A stretch of DNA of 22,933 nucleotides from an uncultured Lachnospiraceae bacterium (GTDB lineage: Bacteria > Bacillota > Clostridia > Lachnospirales > Lachnospiraceae), in NCBI GenBank assembly GCA_910588215.1, contig CAJUQJ010000053.1, positions 1-22,933 on the forward strand, in the 5' to 3' direction. The translations under genes and the position numbers were made by a program. Positions 15,094-22,003 of the stretch are shown here, piece by piece (within the stretch, counting starts at the first letter, position 1; each line of letters begins with the position of its first letter). The notes beneath the pieces are model-generated. The model had not been told where the DNA came from. It saw only the letters and a list, made by a program, of their open reading frames with translations, and did no database searches.

Positions 15094-16326
15094 TTACATC
15101 GTTTCGCCATAGTACTTTTCATTTCCAAATGTCATTTCAAGCAGCTCATTTGCAATCTTCCCGTCTGCAATACGCATCAGATTATCTTCTGCATCCTCTT
15201 TTCCGAGCAAATTCATACTTCCGTACCAGACTACCTGATGGTCTATAATGCAATAATGTTCGCAATAATCTTCCACGAGATTCATTTCGAATCCTTCTTT
15301 TCGCATCTGTTCCTGCACTTCCTGCCAGTATGCACTGTCCCCATACCCATAGCAGTCCGGTTTCCATGTGACAATGACTATTTTAATTCCAGCCTCCTGC
15401 TTTTCTCTAAGTAAATGAATCATCTCATACACCTTCTTACCACTGATTGCCGGACTGGAAATGATAATTTCTTTCTCTGCTGTAAGCAAATCATTCCGAT
15501 ACACATCTGCATAATTATCTATATCAAAAATGGCATTCGCCGTCTGCTTCTGAGTGCCTGTTCCCGAAAAAATATCATATCCAATCTGTTTGTATGCCTT
15601 AAGCCTCTTATGGCACATCCTGTCAAACATAGATATATGGCTGTCCACATAATCATAGATAATTACACTTTTCTTTCCGTCATAATCCCTGTTTAGCCGT
15701 CCGGCATACTGCTCTACTACTCCCTGCCATGCTACCGGAGTCGCCATGATCAGTGTATCCAGCCTCGGATAATCAAATCCCTCTCCGATTAGCTTTCCTG
15801 TTGCAACAAGAATCATACTCTCCCCTGGTGCAACCTGATTCATCTGTTTTAAAATTTCTTTATGCTCTTTCTTTGAATTACTGCCGGACAATAAAAAGAC
15901 TTTGTCTGCATAATTTATCAGACGCTGATACAACCGCTTTGAATGCTTCACATATTTAGAAAGCACCACCGGCGTTCGTCCATCCTCCACACATTGCTTT
16001 ACATCCCTTATGATCAATTCATCTCTGTCTTCATTATTGCGAATAATTTCATATGCCTCGTTTGGATGCATTTTATCCTGTGAAAATCTCGGAGCGACCG
16101 CTCTTGTAAACCGTGGATAAACAAGATGCTCTATCCCTTGCTCTTTTGCCCTGTCCTTTGAAGTGTATTGATAACGAATTGATCCAAGGAGGATATAATT
16201 TATTTTTTCAGGACCGTCTCCCCTGAATGGTGTTGCCGTTACTCCATATACATATTTCGCATTTGCTTCCTGCAAAATATCCACGATTGTATCTGAAGCG
16301 GCATGGTGGCACTCATCAGCGTATTG
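15094..16326 (-). pseudogene. 5'-truncated superfamily 2 helicase with C-terminal PLD-like domain
   Basis: The remaining part begins at the DEAD-box equivalent ADECHHAA (codons 16320-16297) and continues with GVTATPFRGDG (motif III region), ILVATGKLIGEGFDYPRLDT (motif V) and QYAGRLNRDYDGK (motif VI). The last 120 residues match a phospholipase D-like domain (EHYCIIDHQVVWYGSMNLL) in which the H-x-K lysine is replaced. The Walker A half and anything N-terminal are missing. A TGA (16327-16329) and unrelated sequence adjoin the DECHH motif, so the break is at about 16325. The only start inside is GTG 16284. Clostridial relatives are often large proteins with an N-terminal primase-like domain that sit in defence or conflict loci; that part cannot be seen here. 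Confidence 0.85.
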
Positions 16327-16376
16327 TCAATAGGGACAATCAATTTTTTCTAAAGAATTTTTCACTACCATTCAAT

Positions 16377-17242
16377 TTAGTCTTGACTTATTAAAAATCC
16401 GTTCTTTATTTCAGATAATTTACGCCTAGCAGCCTCATCATTACCTTCCAAATCGTAAAATTCCCATGATGGAATCATCTGTATTCTTCCCTCATCAACC
16501 CCAACATCAATCAAATTCTGTTTCATGGTATCTCTTTTTATTTTAGCATCCGGTTTTTTATTATCATACCAAACCACTATCCAATTTAATTTTTTCTGGG
16601 TAAGAAAATCAATGTATCAAAATATGGCATGTCAATTCCCTCTAATGAATGTCCTGCCACGACAATTTCAGAAATAACTTTTTCCAGCCCATGCAATTTC
16701 CCCATATATTTATTGATATCTTTCAAAGTTCGTTCATAATAATCCTGAACAACTCTGCATATGCTGATTTCCTTTTCATCATAACATTCTTCAGCAGCTT
16801 GCTTCTTTTTCTTTATGGATTTTATCCTCTCCAAATTTCCATGGCCTAAAACAGAATCTTCTGTGTATTCTCTTAATGAACCATGAATATGAATAACTGA
16901 CGCTTCATGAATGCCATATATATTCTCCAATGCAGCTGTATAGTTAAAGTTCACAAATATGTCCCGATTCAACTTATCTATAACAGATACCCTTGGTAAC
17001 GTATCTCTTAATCGAATTGATCTTATCCAACGTTTCAAATATATTGCAAGTTTCTTTATGTATTGATATTCTTCTGAAAAATAGTCATACAATGTATCTT
17101 CAATTCCTACATCTCCCGACTCTAAATTCATTTCAATAGATGTCTCATCCTCAATAATAACATCTTCATCAATATTTGCGAGGTTAGTTTCTAATTCGTT
17201 CCACAAAAGATCTTTCTTTGCCTTTTCACGCCATATACCCCA
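16377..17242 (-). pseudogene. AbiH-like abortive infection protein, 5'-truncated and frameshifted
   Basis: The first frame (to 16586) contains IFVNFNYTAALENIYGI, VIHIHGSLREY, SVLGHGN and IVVAGHSLEGIDMPYFDTLIF, the ordered motifs of AbiH (F-N-Y-T-x-x-L-E, I-H-G-S, G-H, G-H-S-L). A one-base loss at about 16598-16603 moves the end, TQKKLNWIVVWYDN and onward to 16377, into a second frame. The N-terminal nucleotide-binding motif (G-N-G-F-D) is gone: upstream of codon W at 17242 there is a stop and unrelated sequence. AbiH-type proteins abort phage infection by an unknown mechanism. As it stands this copy cannot work. The spacer to the helicase fragment (16327-16376) holds only a short weak hairpin. 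Confidence 0.85.
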
Positions 17243-17272
17243 CTGTTAAAATCATTAACCTGCTTAATCAGG

Positions 17273-17815
17273 CTATTTCCTCATTCCCCACAAAAAATAA
17301 TCCACTTTCTTCACATCCGATATCCACGCATATGCCGGCAGCACCTCATTAAACCGCTTAATGCACTGCTGTCCGTTCAAGCTCCTGATATACCCCTCAT
17401 ACCATTCCACGATTTTTTCATACACATCCACCATCCCGTCAATGTTCTTCTTCGGTACAGTCAATTCCAGATTATGTACCACATACTTATCCCATATCGG
17501 TTGATTCGGATGCAACGTTGCGAGCATCTTGCTGGAAAAGGAAACCTCTATCCTTCCCGTGTTCTCATACAGAGAATGCAGGATATCATCAAACGTGGCA
17601 TATTCTGTCTTCATCTTTTCAAACAGTTGATAATAGCATTTTCTCCATTCCTCATTTCTGCGGATCTGGTAAAAACCGTTAAATGTCCGTTGAAAATTCG
17701 TATCTTTTGATACATCCGTTTTCCAGACATGCTCCATAATCTCCACATACCGTTTAAGATTCAGATAACGCTCAACCCATGCACTAATCTCATTATCTGG
17801 ATTGATATAATCCAT
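17273..17815 (-). CDS. Conserved protein of unknown function in the defence-gene cluster
   Basis: This intact 180-residue gene starts at ATG 17815, chosen because GGGAG lies 8 bases upstream; the frame is open to 17884, but no ribosome site supports that start. The protein is soluble, rich in tyrosine, tryptophan and charged residues, with no signal peptide. Notable blocks are NFQRTFNGFYQIRRNEEWRK (about 41-60), SFSSKMLATLHPNQPIWDKY in the middle and SDVKKVDYFLWGMRK at the C-terminus. I have seen similar S-K-[ML]-A-T-x-x-P-N-x-P-I-W-D patterns in small uncharacterised proteins near defence genes, but can give no family name. It lies immediately upstream of the AbiH remnant on the same strand, so it may once have shared its operon. 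It is one of few unbroken genes here. Confidence 0.75.
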   Translation of the reverse strand: MDYINPDNEISAWVERYLNLKRYVEIMEHVWKTDVSKDTNFQRTFNGFYQIRRNEEWRKCYYQLFEKMKTEYATFDDILHSLYENTGRIEVSFSSKMLATLHPNQPIWDKYVVHNLELTVPKKNIDGMVDVYEKIVEWYEGYIRSLNGQQCIKRFNEVLPAYAWISDVKKVDYFLWGMRK

Positions 17816-17927
17816 ACAAACCACTCCCAAACTTATCTTCCAGTATATCGATGTGAATTTTCCCACCATTTCACTAAACATCATTATACATCAAATTATA
17901 AAAAATCTCCATTCTTACATAAATTCC

Positions 17928-17950
17928 AACCACCCGCAGAGCAGGTGGTT
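17928..17950 (+). terminator. Hairpin with 7-bp stem near the group II intron remnant
   Basis: AACCACC (17928-17934) pairs with GGTGGTT (17944-17950) over a nine-base loop. On the plus strand TTATTTATT follows, moderately T-rich; on the minus strand the flank is not T-rich. It overlaps the stop codon of the small exon-side frame. A terminator role is possible but not strong. Confidence 0.4.
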
Positions 17951-18015
17951 TATTTATTCTCCAAAGTTCCGTTTTTCGGATCAGCGAAAAACTCCTCAAT
18001 GGAGAACAGGGCCAT
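17950..18015 (-). other. Short coding-like 3' exon fragment next to the group II intron
   Basis: Directly after the predicted intron 3' end, the minus strand reads MALFSIEEFFADPKNGTLEN plus K and a stop at 17950-17952. It may be the last 21 codons of the gene that the intron split, or of an independent mobile-element gene. No ribosome site precedes the ATG. I do not recognise the family. Confidence 0.3.
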
Positions 18016-18063
18016 GCCCTAACAATAGGGTAGAGGGAGAATAAATTTCTTGCCCCTCCCATT

Positions 18064-18094
18064 GAACCGTACGTACGGGTCTCGTATACGGCTC
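18064..18094 (-). ncRNA. Group II intron domain V
   Basis: The 31-base element starts GAGCCGTA and ends TACGGTTC, which pair over 8 bp including the catalytic AGC triad. A CG bulge, a TACG/CGTA upper stem and a five-base loop complete the usual shape. Length is near the standard 34. It is the most conserved part of the ribozyme, which makes the call safe, although the rest of the intron is gone. Confidence 0.85.
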
Positions 18095-18100
18095 TACAAC

Positions 18101-18394
18101 TTATATTCCAACTTTAACTAAGTAATAGGATAGGGGATTGAGCAGTCCTGCTCCGTCTTTTATCCTATTTTCAAGCAAATCTTTACTGATCATGTAATTC
18201 ACTACGTTCATTCCACATTTTCTGTACCAGCCCAGTCTTGAATTAGCAACCTTAAATATTTCCTCATGGCTAAATCCATTTTGGTGTTTCCTGTTCAGAT
18301 AGCTTAGATTGCGATAAATAGTTTTCGGTCTCTTCCACTGCTTCATGACGATTACCCGAATTTTGTGTCTCAGCCACTCTCCCAGTTCTTCCAT
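18101..18394 (-). pseudogene. Maturase (GIIM) domain remnant of group II intron reverse transcriptase
   Basis: The frame reads ELGEWLRHKIRVIVMKQWKR, then ANSRLGWYRKC and PLSYYLVKVGI. This is the group II intron maturase-specific domain (L-x-x-W-[IL]-R-R-[RK]-[LI]-R... W-K-x-x-K and the C-terminal Y-L-K). The intact protein (about 420-600 residues) has a reverse transcriptase domain before this part. The break lies just before the domain. The stop is 7 bases before domain V, the normal layout. Confidence 0.85.
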
Positions 18395-18404
18395 GTACTG
18401 TAGT

Positions 18405-18558
18405 GGTCAACCATTACCGCATGGACAACGGTTTCCGCAACGTCCACCGCTTCGTCAACAATGAAGTCAATCACATTTCCCTCACTGTCCGTAAATCCCT
18501 CCAATGAAAGCAGCTTGTGGTTCGCGTCCAGTTTTTGCAGATAACGCCACCGTTCTTT
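18405..18558 (-). pseudogene. Fragment of an ICE-type sigma-70-like protein
   Basis: A frame reads KERWRYLQKLDANHKLLSLEG, FTDSEGNVIDF and DVAETVVHAVMVD. The pattern R-x-R-Y-L-x-x-x-D ... LS-[LY]-x-x-L ... D-x-[AS]-x-D-V-A-[ED] is that of short sigma factor-like proteins encoded by clostridial conjugative elements. It lacks both the start and the helix-turn-helix end. It is joined upstream to the ABC ATPase end (about 18559) and downstream to the intron remnant (about 18400). The family call is from pattern memory. Confidence 0.5.
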
Positions 18559-19401
18559 CCACATTCGCAAGCACGATGTCCTCAATTGTGGGTCTTTCTG
18601 TAAGAACATCCTGCATATGCTCCATAACATCAGAACCCTGTTTTGTGATTCCCGTAAAGCCGAAAGCACTTTCCTCAATGTTCAAAAAATATTTTCTTGT
18701 ATCCGTATTCAGTTTTTCAGTACTGCCCTTTATGATTCGGTAGCTGTCAAGCAACTGGTCTTTTTCCTCTTGAAAAACAATTTCACCGCCATCAATCATA
18801 ATCAACATATCTGCAATCTTTTCCAAATCGGAAGCAATATGTGTAGAGAAAAATACGCCCTTTCCACCTTTGCCCATATAGTCCTTTAATATATTTAAAA
18901 GCTGGCTTCGGACTAATGGGTCAAGACCGCTTGTTGGCTCGTCCATGATAAGCAGTTCCGCTTTATGGGAAAGTGCCAGAGCTAAAGCGTATTTCATCCG
19001 CATTCCTTTTGACAGGGTATTGATTTTCTGTTTCGGATTCAATGAAAACTGTTCCATGTAATCTATAAAGTCCTGTTCGCACCAATTCCTGTAAGCGGGG
19101 CAATTACATTTTTCATTTCTGAAAGCGTTAATTCTTCATAGAAACATCCTTCATCAAGCACAATGCCGATGCGGTCTTTTATTTTACTTTCATTCCCATC
19201 CATGTCCATGCCAAAAAAGTTTATATTTCCAGACACCTTATTTGTAAGCCCTAAGATGCTTCGGAGAGTAGTGGTTTTTCCCGCTCCGTTGATTCCTACA
19301 AATCCCGTGATACAGCCGTCTGGCAAATAAAAAGAGATGTCTTTTAAGGCAAAATCACCATACCTTTTATTTAATCCAGATACCTCTAAAATGTTATCCA
19401 T
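18559..19401 (-). pseudogene. ABC transporter ATP-binding protein (BcrA/YtrB type) with a frameshift
   Basis: The start at ATG 19401 abuts the gntR stop with no gap, and GAGGAGG lies at the end of gntR. The first frame has Walker A in GFVGINGAGKTTTLRSI and runs to a stop at 19063. A one-base deletion at about 19094-19098 moves the rest (YRNW, DFIDYMEQFSLNPKQK onward) to another frame, with signature LSKGMRMKYALALA and Walker B AELLIMDEPTSGLD. The protein end VLTERPTIEDIVLANVE is then fused to an unrelated frame that stops at 18482. The permease genes that normally follow are gone. Intact versions export peptides such as antibiotics or act with YtrA-type regulators in the cell envelope response. 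Confidence 0.88.
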
Positions 19402-19779
19402 TCAGTTTTCCTCCTCGTATAAAATGTCCATCATGGCATTTAATTCATCTTTACTAATGCCCAAAGATTTTGCTGTCTGAATCATATCGAGCATTTTTTT
19501 CTCCACAAGCCGCCGCTTGGAATCCCGCAATAATTCAATGTTGCTTGTAGAAACAAAAGTGCCGATACCGACTTGGCTTGTTACAAATCCCTCTTGTTCC
19601 AATTCATCATAGACTCTCCGTATTGTTAAGACGCTGACCTTTAAATCATTTGCAAAGGCACGAATAGACGGAAGTGCATCGCCCTCTACTAATTCTCCTT
19701 TTAAGATTGCGTCTTTTATCTGCTCTTTGATTTGTTGGTAAAGGGGCGCTTCCGATGTGTTAGATATTACAATCTTCAA
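19402..19779 (-). CDS. GntR family transcriptional regulator, YtrA subfamily
   Basis: This 125-residue regulator has the GntR winged helix at residues 10-75: PLYQQIKEQIKDAILKGEL, then LPSIRAFANDLKVSVLTIRR and GFVTSQVGIGTFVS. A short C-terminal helical tail of about 45 residues replaces the large ligand domain, which defines the YtrA subfamily. These proteins repress their own operon with an ABC transporter, as the gene order here shows. The start is TTG at 19779, preceded by AAAGGAGG with 8-base spacing. The gene appears intact although its partner ATPase is frameshifted. Confidence 0.93.
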   Translation of the reverse strand: MKIVISNTSEAPLYQQIKEQIKDAILKGELVEGDALPSIRAFANDLKVSVLTIRRVYDELEQEGFVTSQVGIGTFVSTSNIELLRDSKRRLVEKKMLDMIQTAKSLGISKDELNAMMDILYEEEN

Positions 19780-19809
19780 ATATCCTGCCTCCTTTAGTGT
19801 GATGTTAAT

Positions 19810-19846
19810 ACATGCACATTATATACATATAGCACTTGCATGTCAA
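19810..19846 (-). promoter_or_regulatory. Consensus promoter inside a dyad, upstream of gntR
   Basis: On the minus strand TTGACA (19846-19841) and TATAAT (19823-19818) are both perfect and are 17 bp apart. ACATGCA and TGCATGT (19837-19843 and 19810-19816) form an exact inverted repeat that brackets the -10 and the spacer. Repressor binding at this dyad would block such a strong promoter. Use as the GntR operator is inferred from position and from YtrA-type practice. Confidence 0.85.
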
Positions 19847-19888
19847 TATCCTTTCTCTTTTTTCTAAAAAATAACTATATGACGCCCG

Positions 19889-19915
19889 AAAAAAACAGCA
19901 GAGATTTCTCTCTGC
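19889..19915 (-). terminator. Rho-independent terminator
   Basis: On the minus strand GCAGAGA (19915-19909) pairs with TCTCTGC (19904-19898) around a GAAA tetraloop. A run of seven T follows one base later (19895-19889). It ends leftward transcription from the conjugation-gene remnant just before the gntR promoter. Confidence 0.9.
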
Positions 19916-20503
19916 CGCCATGTTTACAAAAAGAATGACCGTAATGACCCCCGACATGATCTTCATGCCGAGGCTCACCAGCATGGTCTCAAGGGCAAGC
20001 ACTGCCAGCTCCCCGATCCCCATGGACGCCATGGCGGCGTCCATCTGGGCAATCAGGGAATCCACGCTGATGGCAGTCTACCCGTTAATGGACGCACCGG
20101 CGGCGCTGACCACATGCTGCCCCACGTCAAACACCGCCATAGTAATATCGAAGGTGTGGTTTACCAGATAGACCGCCACCCACATCTTGAAGAAATACTT
20201 AAAGAACATCCATGTGTCTATCTCATACATGTTGTTTTTCTCCGTCAGCATGGCAATCAGCTCATAGCACAGCACAAAAGTGATGATCATGCCCGCTATA
20301 GGCATGATGACCGAATCCGATAGGTTCCGGATCAGGGCGAAAATGTTCCCGTCCCACCCCTGCGGCGTCTGCCCCACCTGCGCGGCGATCTCCCCGGTCT
20401 TCTGGTTTACGTCCGTGAACATGGTGGATAAATTGGAGCTGATCATGCCGGAGAGAAGCTCCCGCATCCACTGCTCGATTGCCTCAAAAATGTTGTCAAA
20501 CAT
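19916..20503 (-). pseudogene. VirB6/TrbL-like conjugal transfer protein, with in-frame stop and lost C-terminus
   Basis: The start is ATG 20503 with AAAGGAG 7 bases upstream. The protein begins MFDNIFEAIEQWMRELLSG and contains VIMPIAGMIITFVLCYELIA and MWVAVYLVNHTFDITMAVFD, hydrophobic segments of the CD1112-type TrbL/VirB6 channel protein of clostridial conjugative elements. A TAG at 20078-20080 interrupts it, but the same frame continues through MGIGELAVLALETMLVSLGM and GVITVILFVNM. At about 19918 homology ends and the frame runs into the terminator. About half of the normal protein is missing. Confidence 0.87.
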
Positions 20504-20523
20504 GGGCAAGCTCCTTTCCCGCC

Positions 20524-20607
20524 TTATCCGAACAGGTTCGCAAGGAGCGGCACCAGCTGTGTGCCGATGAGCGCCACCCCTCCGCCTGCCATAAGCTGTG
20601 TCATACC
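20524..20607 (-). pseudogene. Maff2/VirB2-like conjugal transfer protein, C-terminal remnant
   Basis: The frame before the TrbL gene reads GMTQLMAGGGVALIGTQLVP and LLANLFG then TAA at 20524-20526. This is the second half of the small membrane protein Maff2 that normally precedes TrbL in these elements. The N-terminal half is absent; the upstream sequence (20608-20730) has no recognisable coding content. It ends 20 bases before the TrbL start. Confidence 0.75.
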
Positions 20608-20730
20608 TAAATAGTTGAATAATAATCGAAATGATTGTGAAACTTCAAGATTTGATTGTGTTTTATAGATATTTCTCCGCCACAGGGGATAAACTTCATT
20701 CCCATGTATGCGGTTTTTGAAAGCATCAGC

Positions 20731-21093
20731 CTAACTTTTTACCGCTAGCTGGCTTCCCTGTTTCATAAAATTAAAGTGTATCTCCACTGTTGTATTGCGT
20801 TTTCCCTCTGCCATATCCTCATGGACAACAATCTCTTTGATGAGCAGATGTAGCATCTCCCTGTCAAGTTCCTTAATGTCGGCATACTGCCTTATCAGTG
20901 AAAGCCATTTTGAATTGTCCTCCTGCTCCCTTGCCGCCCCGTCAAGACGCTCACGCATATCTGCCCCACTGACACGGTATTGTCTTTGTATCAGCTTCAT
21001 AAATGCCTGCTGTCCGCTCTGTTTTCCGTCAAAGACTGTTTTTACTGTAATGCCTGCTTTTGTATCGGTGCAATTACCTGTCATGTTACCCAT
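20731..21093 (-). pseudogene. C-terminal piece of a large serine recombinase behind an unrelated start
   Basis: The last 65 codons (ERLDGAAREQEDNSKWLSLI, ADIKELDREMLHLLIKEIVV, VEIHFNF) match the DUF4368-type C-terminus of Tn4451/TndX-like serine recombinases, which excise and insert conjugative elements. The resolvase domain with the catalytic serine is absent. The N-terminal 45 residues (CTDTKAGITVKTVFDGKQSG) are not recombinase-like; they resemble a small ORF of mobile elements that I cannot name. The ATG at 21093 has AAAGGA upstream, so a chimeric 120-residue protein could be made. It would have no recombinase activity. Confidence 0.7.
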
Positions 21094-21136
21094 ATTTATT
21101 TCCTTTCCACCTGTACTGCCTTATCTTCTGCAAAAA

Positions 21137-21263
21137 TCAAAGACCCCGCTGCAAGCAACGGGGTATCAAACTTGCAGCGCTGCAGAGCAGCGGGGTATTT
21201 GACCCTCGCGGCAGTCGCCAAATGTCTGCAAGCAGCCACTTGGCTCGTTGCTCACGGGAATAA
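21137..21263 (-). repeat. Dispersed hairpin repeat, copy B
   Basis: This is the inverted second copy of 7371-7501. Its two hairpins are CGCTGC-TCT-GCAGCG (21192-21178 on the minus strand) and ACCCCGTTGC-TT-GCAGCGGGGT (21164-21143), the latter with 10 paired bases. It occupies the middle of the 348-base gene-free stretch 21094-21441. The rest of that stretch holds a terminator (21359-21400) and nothing else that I can recognise. Confidence 0.8.
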
Positions 21264-21358
21264 AGACAAGTACAGATTTCTCCGTAATTGCCCTGACGCT
21301 GTACAAGGAAATGGACTTATTGACAATGCCATATCCACAAGTTTCTGAAAAATGCCAC

Positions 21359-21400
21359 AAAAAAACAGGGAAACAAATCTGAATCATCAGTTATTCCCTG
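21359..21400 (-). terminator. Rho-independent terminator after the HEPN gene
   Basis: On the minus strand CAGGGAA (21400-21394) pairs with TTCCCTG (21372-21366). An inner CTGA/TCAG stem lies at 21390-21379. Seven T follow (21365-21359). It lies 41 bases after the stop at 21442. Confidence 0.8.
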
Positions 21401-21441
21401 CTTTATGGCTACAATATAAAATTTTTATTCTGTATACCTCA

Positions 21442-21870
21442 CTACACATAGTGGTTTTGCCTACAATAACATATTTCAGATAATATTTCCATAAATCTAA
21501 TCACAAACGCAGGCGAGTATACAACCTTTTCATGTTCGTAATCATATCTTATTACAGCAAAATTCAATTTTACTTTTTCTAAATGAGTTTCAAAATCATC
21601 ATCCATTTTTTCTTTAATTAGAATTTTTATACTATCATCACACTTATCATATAGTTCTTTTAAATCATGTCCTGCCACTAACTGCTTCTTAGTTTTTGTC
21701 TGAATACCATCCTTTTCAAAATTAACTAAATATTTTAAGTACAATTCACACGCTAATCATGCATTTAATTCTGTTGGTATCAATTTATTTGACTACTTTA
21801 GTATATCCGCCGCATCTCTAAATTGATTTGCCCTATCCAAAATTTCATAATCGTTAATTTCTATATCCAT
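21442..21870 (-). pseudogene. HEPN-like domain protein with two in-frame stop codons
   Basis: One frame runs from ATG 21870 (GGGAG about 9 bases upstream) to the stop at 21442, 142 codons, interrupted by TAG at 21795-21793 and TGA at 21759-21757. With those read through it shows LIPTELNA then LACELYLKYLVN, AGHDLKELYDKC (66-77) and AVIRYDYEH. The order alpha-helical E-L-Y-L-K, G-H-D-L-K-x-L-[FY] and R-x4-H is the HEPN pattern, and R108-x4-H113 is the usual RNase motif. HEPN proteins are toxin or antiphage RNases. As written only the last 100 residues could be made, from a TTG at 21744. The family call is moderate. Confidence 0.65.
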
Positions 21871-22003
21871 CAATATATTCTCCCATTCTTATATTATGCA
21901 TAAATAATTTGGTTAATGGTCTAAAATAAGGCAATGATATATGCAATGTATAACTTAATCAAAATCAAATTACTGCTTTTTTACATATTTTAACACTATC
22001 ACT

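Larger units (their letters stand above)
18025..18394 (-). mobile_element. 3' end of a group II intron
   Basis: The segment contains, in minus-strand order, the last 97 codons of the intron maturase (18394-18101), domain V (18094-18064) and a domain VI-like stem ending in CTACCCTAT at about 18025. Everything upstream, including domains I-III and the reverse transcriptase, is missing, and the sequence joins an ICE-type fragment at about 18400. The intron can no longer splice or move by itself. Confidence 0.8.

Noticed and set aside
16325..16352. Hairpin ATTGTC/GACAAT with following T run as a plus-strand terminator
   Set aside because: Only six pairs, no plus-strand gene upstream, and it sits exactly at a recombination break, so it may be chance.
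18482..18558. Native C-terminal tail of the ABC ATPase (RTVALSAKTGREPQAAF)
   Set aside because: The same bases read in another frame as a sigma-like protein fragment, so the tail is a product of the junction.
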